From Candidatus Magasanikiibacteriota bacterium (lineage in GTDB: Bacteria; Patescibacteriota; Patescibacteriia; Magasanikbacterales; GWA2-37-8), in assembly GCA_903853785.1 (NCBI GenBank), contig CAINUM010000014.1, positions 1 to 8,767 of the forward strand: a DNA stretch of 8,767 nucleotides, read 5' to 3'. Under the pieces are notes generated by a model that was given only the letters and a program-made list of their open reading frames with translations, searched no databases and was not told where the DNA came from. Shown here piece by piece: positions 4,748-8,767 of the stretch; positions within the stretch are counted from its first letter, which is position 1; each line of letters opens with the position of its first letter. Both the position numbers and the translations under genes were made by a program.

Positions 4748-6391
4748 TTAAACTGCACTGTTGACCACTTCAATTGGCTTGAGTGGTAGCCAAAAACAAA
4801 ATTCACTACCTTTTCCAAGTCCTACACTGCGCGCCCAAACCTTCCCACCGTGCGCCTCAATAAATTTACGACAGACGTACAACCCCAAACCAGTACCGGT
4901 AACATTGGTATTTTTAACATTTTGGCCACGATAGAATTTTTGAAAAAAATTCACTTCATCGACTTTTTCAAAACCGAAGCCATGATCACTAACTGTGATT
5001 TTTAGACCATCTTTATCGTTGTCTACACCAACTTCAATTACACCCTTTTCTGTATATTTAATAGCGTTATCTACAAAATTAAATACAACATGTCGAATTT
5101 TTTCTTCGTCACCAACAATATGACGAACACCTTTGCCCGCCATCTTTAATTTCAACCCCTTATCTTCGGCTCGCTTGTCTAGCTCAACCACAACACCCTT
5201 TACCGTATTAATTATATCAAAATCTGCAAAATTATATTTTGCTCTACCTTGTTCAATTCGTGAAATATTTAAAAATTCGTCCACCAACTTAATTAAATGC
5301 TCATTACTTTCATCCATGTTTTTCAAAATTTGACCCGTTTCTTTGGTAATTTTACCGTAACCACCATCTTCGATTAACTCGATGTAGCCTTTCAAGATAG
5401 ACAATGGTGTTCTCAATTGGTGTGATGCAATCGATAAAAATTCTGTTTTTTGACGATCCAGCTCTTGTAATTTTAAGTTGGCAATCTCCAAAGAATCAGC
5501 CATACTGGTCGCCGCTTCTTTTTGTTTTACTTCTCTTTCAACACTTCGAGACAATCCAATGCCAAAAATAAATATAACTAAAAACAAAACGATATCAATA
5601 CTATATTGTCGAGTTGATTCATTTAAAAATATACGCGAGAAAAATATAATCCAGAGAGTGACTATTAATATTTTAGTCGCAATTACTTTAATATTAAATA
5701 ATCCGTGTTTTATAATTGCAAAAGCTACAAATGATGATAATATAACGAATGATATTGGCCCAAAAAATACTCCGGACGATGTCTTAAACAATACCACTGC
5801 CACAACCGTAAATACTCCCATGAATGTAAATGTAAACAATACACCCAATAAAAATAGCAATAATTTTGCTTTTTCTTGATCTACCGCTTTACGATATTTA
5901 TAAATCAAAACCCCAAAACTAACTAAAAATAAACCAACAAAATCCAGCGCAAAAATGACAATGCCGGCGCCAGGGACCGGTACTGGACTGCCGTTTGGAT
6001 ATCCGATTGATTCAAAAACCAAATTTGATAAGGATGCGCCAGCCGACAAACACATCAACGACAGCAGTGGAATTAAAAATTTATTCTTTAATAAAAATAA
6101 CCGTCCAGGAAAATTTATCACTAACAAAAGTAGAGTTGGGCCAATAAATGAACAAACAAACATAACTATTCTGATCCAAAACAACTGACTTTCTGGTGTC
6201 GCTTGTGGCGGGTGTAAAGAAAGATAGTTAACTACTATGTATGTATCTATTAATAGCGCTAAAATACCAAACAATCTGTTAGTCCAACTTTTGCGATCTT
6301 TAACAAAGGTTAGTGTTCCTAAAACACTAGAAGCGAAAAATGTTATAAAGTTTAATAAAATTTCAAAACCTTGACCATTAAAACTAAACAT
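4748..6391 (-). CDS. Membrane sensor histidine kinase with multi-span N-terminal domain
   Basis: The product has 547 residues. Residues 1-282 hold about eight or nine hydrophobic segments in the style of the histidine kinase N-terminal 7TM sensor region. A coiled linker (283-315) follows, then HisKA with FLSIASHQLRTPLSILKGY (318-336) and phosphoacceptor H324. HATPase_c carries N box NFVDNAIKYT (438-447, N442), G1 DHGFGF (469-474), and G2 GTGLGLYVCRKFIEAHGG (499-516). All residues for autophosphorylation are intact. No PAS, HAMP or receiver domain is fused. The signal is unknown; the buried sensor suggests a membrane or lipophilic cue. No response regulator is encoded in the window, so its partner is elsewhere or it is an orphan. 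It is divergent from the nitroreductase gene and shares an 80-nt control region with it. A 133-codon plus-strand frame at 5478-5879 is the antisense shadow of its membrane region. Confidence 0.93.
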   Translation of the reverse strand: MFSFNGQGFEILLNFITFFASSVLGTLTFVKDRKSWTNRLFGILALLIDTYIVVNYLSLHPPQATPESQLFWIRIVMFVCSFIGPTLLLLVINFPGRLFLLKNKFLIPLLSLMCLSAGASLSNLVFESIGYPNGSPVPVPGAGIVIFALDFVGLFLVSFGVLIYKYRKAVDQEKAKLLLFLLGVLFTFTFMGVFTVVAVVLFKTSSGVFFGPISFVILSSFVAFAIIKHGLFNIKVIATKILIVTLWIIFFSRIFLNESTRQYSIDIVLFLVIFIFGIGLSRSVEREVKQKEAATSMADSLEIANLKLQELDRQKTEFLSIASHQLRTPLSILKGYIELIEDGGYGKITKETGQILKNMDESNEHLIKLVDEFLNISRIEQGRAKYNFADFDIINTVKGVVVELDKRAEDKGLKLKMAGKGVRHIVGDEEKIRHVVFNFVDNAIKYTEKGVIEVGVDNDKDGLKITVSDHGFGFEKVDEVNFFQKFYRGQNVKNTNVTGTGLGLYVCRKFIEAHGGKVWARSVGLGKGSEFCFWLPLKPIEVVNSAV

Positions 6392-6412
6392 ATTGTATTA
6401 AAATAAATCGAC

Positions 6413-6421
6413 TGTTATAAT
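6413..6421 (+). promoter_or_regulatory. Extended -10 promoter for the nitroreductase-like gene
   Basis: TGTTATAAT (6413-6421) is a perfect extended -10 (TGnTATAAT). The hexamer 17 bp upstream, TTGTAT (6393-6398), matches the -35 consensus only at TTG, as is common for extended -10 promoters. Transcription would begin near 6428, with about 44 nt of leader. Confidence 0.55.
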
Positions 6422-6435
6422 ATTAGAATAATCAC

Positions 6436-6464
6436 ATTATACACTATTTTTAATCTATTCACCA
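6436..6464 (-). promoter_or_regulatory. Possible promoter for the histidine kinase gene
   Basis: On the minus strand a perfect TATAAT lies at plus coordinates 6436-6441, with a weak TGGTGA (6459-6464, 3 of 6) 17 bp upstream. Transcription would begin near 6429, some 38 nt before the kinase ATG. Its footprint overlaps the start region of the plus-strand promoter, so the two would compete for polymerase. Confidence 0.4.
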
Positions 6465-6471
6465 GGAAATT

Positions 6472-7584
6472 ATGAATGATTACTCCGGAGAAAACTACTC
6501 GATTTGGCAAACCGCTCCATTAAAAATTGACGAATTTAAGAACCTTACAACAAAAGAAAAATTAACACACTTTTGTTTAGTTGCTCACCTAGCTCCGAGC
6601 TCACACAACACTCAACCTTGGCGTTTCAATATTAATTCTGAAAATTTTGAAATATCCATCAGTGTTGCAAAAGAATATATTCTACCGGCTTCTGATGTTA
6701 ACGGTCGTCAAACTATCATAAGTATGGGTTGTGCTCTCGCAAACATAAAAATTGCAGCGTCTTTATTTGGATATAAAACTGAAACTATTATTCTAAACGA
6801 AGACAAACAAATTTTTAAACCTACTGAGCACAATACAGAAATAATACCATTATTAAAAATAACTCTGTCTTCCGATACTCCAATTGAAAGTTTTGATGAT
6901 CTATACCAAGCAATTTTTAAAAGAAAAGTAACGCGTGCCGAATATTTAGAAAGCTCTGAAATTCCTACAAATTTATTAAATGAAATTGAATCTTTAAATA
7001 ATGATAAAATAAAAATACATCTTGTTTCCGATCGACTGCGTCGTTTGACCATCGGGGAATTTCAAGGGCAAGCTGATAATTTTGTAATTAACTCCAAAAA
7101 ATTTAGCCGTGAATTAGGTGAATGGTTACTACCAAACAACTCCGCTAGTTTCGTTGGAATGCCAGGAATAGGTTTTGGCCTAGGAGATGACGAGGCTCAG
7201 AGATTGCACCTAGGATTGACCGGAGCGATCCCTTTGAACCCAGCCGATGGTCTAAAATTTTCTACTGGTGGTAAAATCGGTATTGAGAAATCTCCAACCA
7301 TCTGCTTCTTAACTGCTTCAGACGACACGCTGGAAAATTGGATCGCTGCCGGTGAAATTGTAGAAAATATTTTTTTAAAACTTGCAGCCCACAATATCAT
7401 GTTTACGATGCACGCTGGTATAACTGAAGTGTCACTCATAAACAAACTTTTTTCAATGTCATTTTTAGGTACAAACCGAAGAATCCTTTCCCTTTTTAGA
7501 ATGGGATACATAAAAAGAAAAGAAGACGCTGAACGTCCTCATTCTCCTCGCTGGCCACTAAACAAAGTAATTACCAACTACTAA
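6472..7584 (+). CDS. Acg-like nitroreductase-family flavoprotein
   Basis: The 370-residue protein has the two-lobed nitroreductase layout of the mycobacterial Acg / Rv3131 type. APSSHNTQPWRF (41-52) is the N-terminal FMN phosphate and ribityl signature. A GRQTIISMGCALANIKIAA helix (78-96) corresponds to the family R..l..cG.a..nl..aa block. A second domain holds SPTICFLTASDDTLENWIAAGE (274-295), and a FRMGY...ERPHSPR ending (342-360) follows the usual lfR.Gy....p.sPRr pattern. Such proteins bind FMN but often lack classical nitroreductase activity; a flavin-storage or peptide/cofactor redox role has been proposed for relatives. ATG 6472 is preceded by AGGA (6464-6467) at 4 nt, the clearest Shine-Dalgarno sequence in the window. 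It ends overlapping the E1-like gene tail to tail, and the two domains occur fused in MoeY-type proteins, so a shared pathway is likely. No signal peptide is visible; cytoplasmic. Confidence 0.85.
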   Translation: MNDYSGENYSIWQTAPLKIDEFKNLTTKEKLTHFCLVAHLAPSSHNTQPWRFNINSENFEISISVAKEYILPASDVNGRQTIISMGCALANIKIAASLFGYKTETIILNEDKQIFKPTEHNTEIIPLLKITLSSDTPIESFDDLYQAIFKRKVTRAEYLESSEIPTNLLNEIESLNNDKIKIHLVSDRLRRLTIGEFQGQADNFVINSKKFSRELGEWLLPNNSASFVGMPGIGFGLGDDEAQRLHLGLTGAIPLNPADGLKFSTGGKIGIEKSPTICFLTASDDTLENWIAAGEIVENIFLKLAAHNIMFTMHAGITEVSLINKLFSMSFLGTNRRILSLFRMGYIKRKEDAERPHSPRWPLNKVITNY

Positions 7585-8744
7585 TAAATTTTTACTTCCA
7601 GAGTTTTTTTATTAAACAAAAATCGTTTAGGATAACTATGTCCTAGGCGAATTCTGGCTACCAATTCCGCTACAATCGCCCCTGAGGCCGCTGCTGTCGA
7701 TCCTAACTGGGGTATTATGGTTGAAGTGGGTATTTCACATCTTTCTTCCATGATTCGCAGCAACTCATCCTGACGATAATCCGTGCCAATCAAAGTATCC
7801 ACGAATTTAAAAAATACTTTTCGATCCGTGCCGCTTTGAGAAAAATTTTCTACTGCCAAAATAAGTTCTTCGTCACTAACTCCAAAAGTCAAAGGCAAAT
7901 TTTCATCAAGATCATATCTCGAAACTTCTACTTGAACTATCGACCCCATATCGCTAGCCATAATCAAAGGAAGACGGCGTTTTCTAGCTTCCTGACGGAT
8001 AAATAATTTACTTTGAGGGTCGTCAATTTCTTCGATAATTATATCCATTTTAGGTTCAAATTCATCTCCATCAAAAAATTTTACAATATTTTCTTGATTC
8101 AAACCTTCATCATAAACATGTACATTGGTAAAAGGATCAATACTGTATATTTGATCAGCAACGACATGTGCTTTGTTTTTTAAACCTACATCCAACAAAC
8201 TCATGCGATTAGAATTACTTTTAACCATGTCCCAATAACCCAAACGTACTCTATTTATATTTTCCATTTTATAAGGAACTTTATCCGCAATCTTAATATT
8301 ATCTGGACGCATATCCATCATAATATTATGTATAATATTGCTTCCCACACTACATCCTGCCACACCCACCACAGTCTTTGTAAAAATTTCACGAACTTCG
8401 CGCCACTTAAATTTAAATTCTGGATCCGTTAATAGAGTAGAGCTACTAGCTACTGACACAACTTTATGCCAATACGGATCACAGAAATGAACTAAATGAT
8501 TTTTTTCTGGATAATATGCAAAATATCCGTAACTCAACAAATCATCATTTTCAATGGCCAAACTATATAATTCCCATTCTTCATTAAACTTTTCTCTTAA
8601 AGTTAAACCAGTATCATCGATCAAAGGGGAAATCGCTGCCAAAGTTAAACGTTCGTTTAAACCAAATATTGTGGCAGCAGTCAGATCAAATTGATTTTCT
8701 GGTAATACAGAAAGCCAACTATCATTATAATAAAATTCCACCAC
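7581..8744 (-). CDS. ThiF/E1-like adenylyltransferase, 5' end uncertain
   Basis: Residues are numbered from GTG 8744. An N-terminal domain of about 120 residues with no recognised motif precedes an E1-like Rossmann domain. The nucleotide loop is VVGVAGCSVGSN (125-136). D154 ends strand 2, and ENINRVRLG (161-169) holds the E1 arginine after asparagine. KNKAHVVADQIYSIDPF (189-205) gives the ATP-site lysine K191, and IIEEIDDPQSK (236-246) the D-containing strand. A CEIPTSTIIPQLGSTAAASGAIVAE stretch (336-360) matches the usual C-terminal ThiF helix region, with C336 as possible catalytic cysteine. Zinc CxxC pairs of ThiF/MoeB are absent. The family adenylates a C-terminal carboxylate of a Ubl protein, peptide or tRNA base modification target; the substrate here is unknown. 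The frame stays open from 8744 to the window edge, reading KKNNDG before the GTG, so the true start may lie beyond it. Confidence 0.85.
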   Translation of the reverse strand: MVEFYYNDSWLSVLPENQFDLTAATIFGLNERLTLAAISPLIDDTGLTLREKFNEEWELYSLAIENDDLLSYGYFAYYPEKNHLVHFCDPYWHKVVSVASSSTLLTDPEFKFKWREVREIFTKTVVGVAGCSVGSNIIHNIMMDMRPDNIKIADKVPYKMENINRVRLGYWDMVKSNSNRMSLLDVGLKNKAHVVADQIYSIDPFTNVHVYDEGLNQENIVKFFDGDEFEPKMDIIIEEIDDPQSKLFIRQEARKRRLPLIMASDMGSIVQVEVSRYDLDENLPLTFGVSDEELILAVENFSQSGTDRKVFFKFVDTLIGTDYRQDELLRIMEERCEIPTSTIIPQLGSTAAASGAIVAELVARIRLGHSYPKRFLFNKKTLEVKIY

Positions 8745-8767
8745 ACCATCATTATTTTTTTTTAATT

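Noticed and set aside
5478..5879. 133-codon plus-strand frame
   Set aside because: Antisense to the membrane-span region of the histidine kinase; it has low-complexity N/T/I-rich composition and no recognisable motif.
6708..7511. Two minus-strand frames (114 and 104 codons) within the nitroreductase gene
   Set aside because: Antisense shadows of a gene with clear family motifs throughout.
1..8767. CRISPR arrays, insertion sequences or attachment sites
   Set aside because: No direct-repeat array, transposase or integrase frame, or terminal inverted repeats were seen. The tRNA-Leu 3' end has no nearby duplicate that I could find by eye.

Overview
The window looks like a piece of a small AT-rich bacterial genome, most probably a member of the Patescibacteria (CPR). 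This rests on several things: tight packing of short genes; an enlarged 200-residue nucleoside diphosphate kinase; small membrane proteins of a kind I associate with that group; and mostly absent Shine-Dalgarno sequences despite excellent sigma70-type promoters. TGA is used as a stop (yraN), so this is not a lineage that reads UGA as glycine. The lineage call is inference.

Left part (1-1046). A 27-codon stub resembling a transaldolase N-terminus is followed by three short transcription units. A perfect TTGACA-17-TATAAT promoter drives rpmB (bL28), which ends in an intrinsic terminator. A second near-perfect promoter drives a membrane-anchored CPHC thioredoxin-fold protein. Facing it on the minus strand, a perfect TTGACA-18-TATAAT promoter starts a region with no coding sequence. 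That region can fold into a closed, multi-helix RNA of about 160 nt, and it ends at the bidirectional terminator shared with the thioredoxin gene. This is the best candidate here for an undescribed or unannotated element.

Middle part (1047-6391, all minus strand). Read in transcription order: a multi-membrane-span sensor histidine kinase; a bactofilin with its own promoter; a degenerate diacylglycerol-kinase-like protein; tRNA-Leu(GAG); a two-span membrane protein; a class I SAM methyltransferase; a three-span membrane protein; a YraN-type nuclease-fold protein; and ndk with its own promoter and a strong terminator. The genes from the bactofilin to yraN are packed with gaps of 1-40 nt and probably form one operon with the tRNA inside it. 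Cytoskeleton, lipid-like kinase and membrane proteins suggest an envelope theme, but this is weak evidence.

Right part (6392-8767). An Acg-like nitroreductase-fold protein on the plus strand, divergent from the histidine kinase, meets a ThiF/E1-like adenylyltransferase on the minus strand tail to tail, with interlocked stop codons. The two domains occur fused in mycobacterial MoeY (Rv1355c)-type proteins, as I recall, so the pair may be a split version of an uncharacterised adenylation-plus-flavin redox system. The E1-like reading frame is open to the window edge, so its true start may lie outside.
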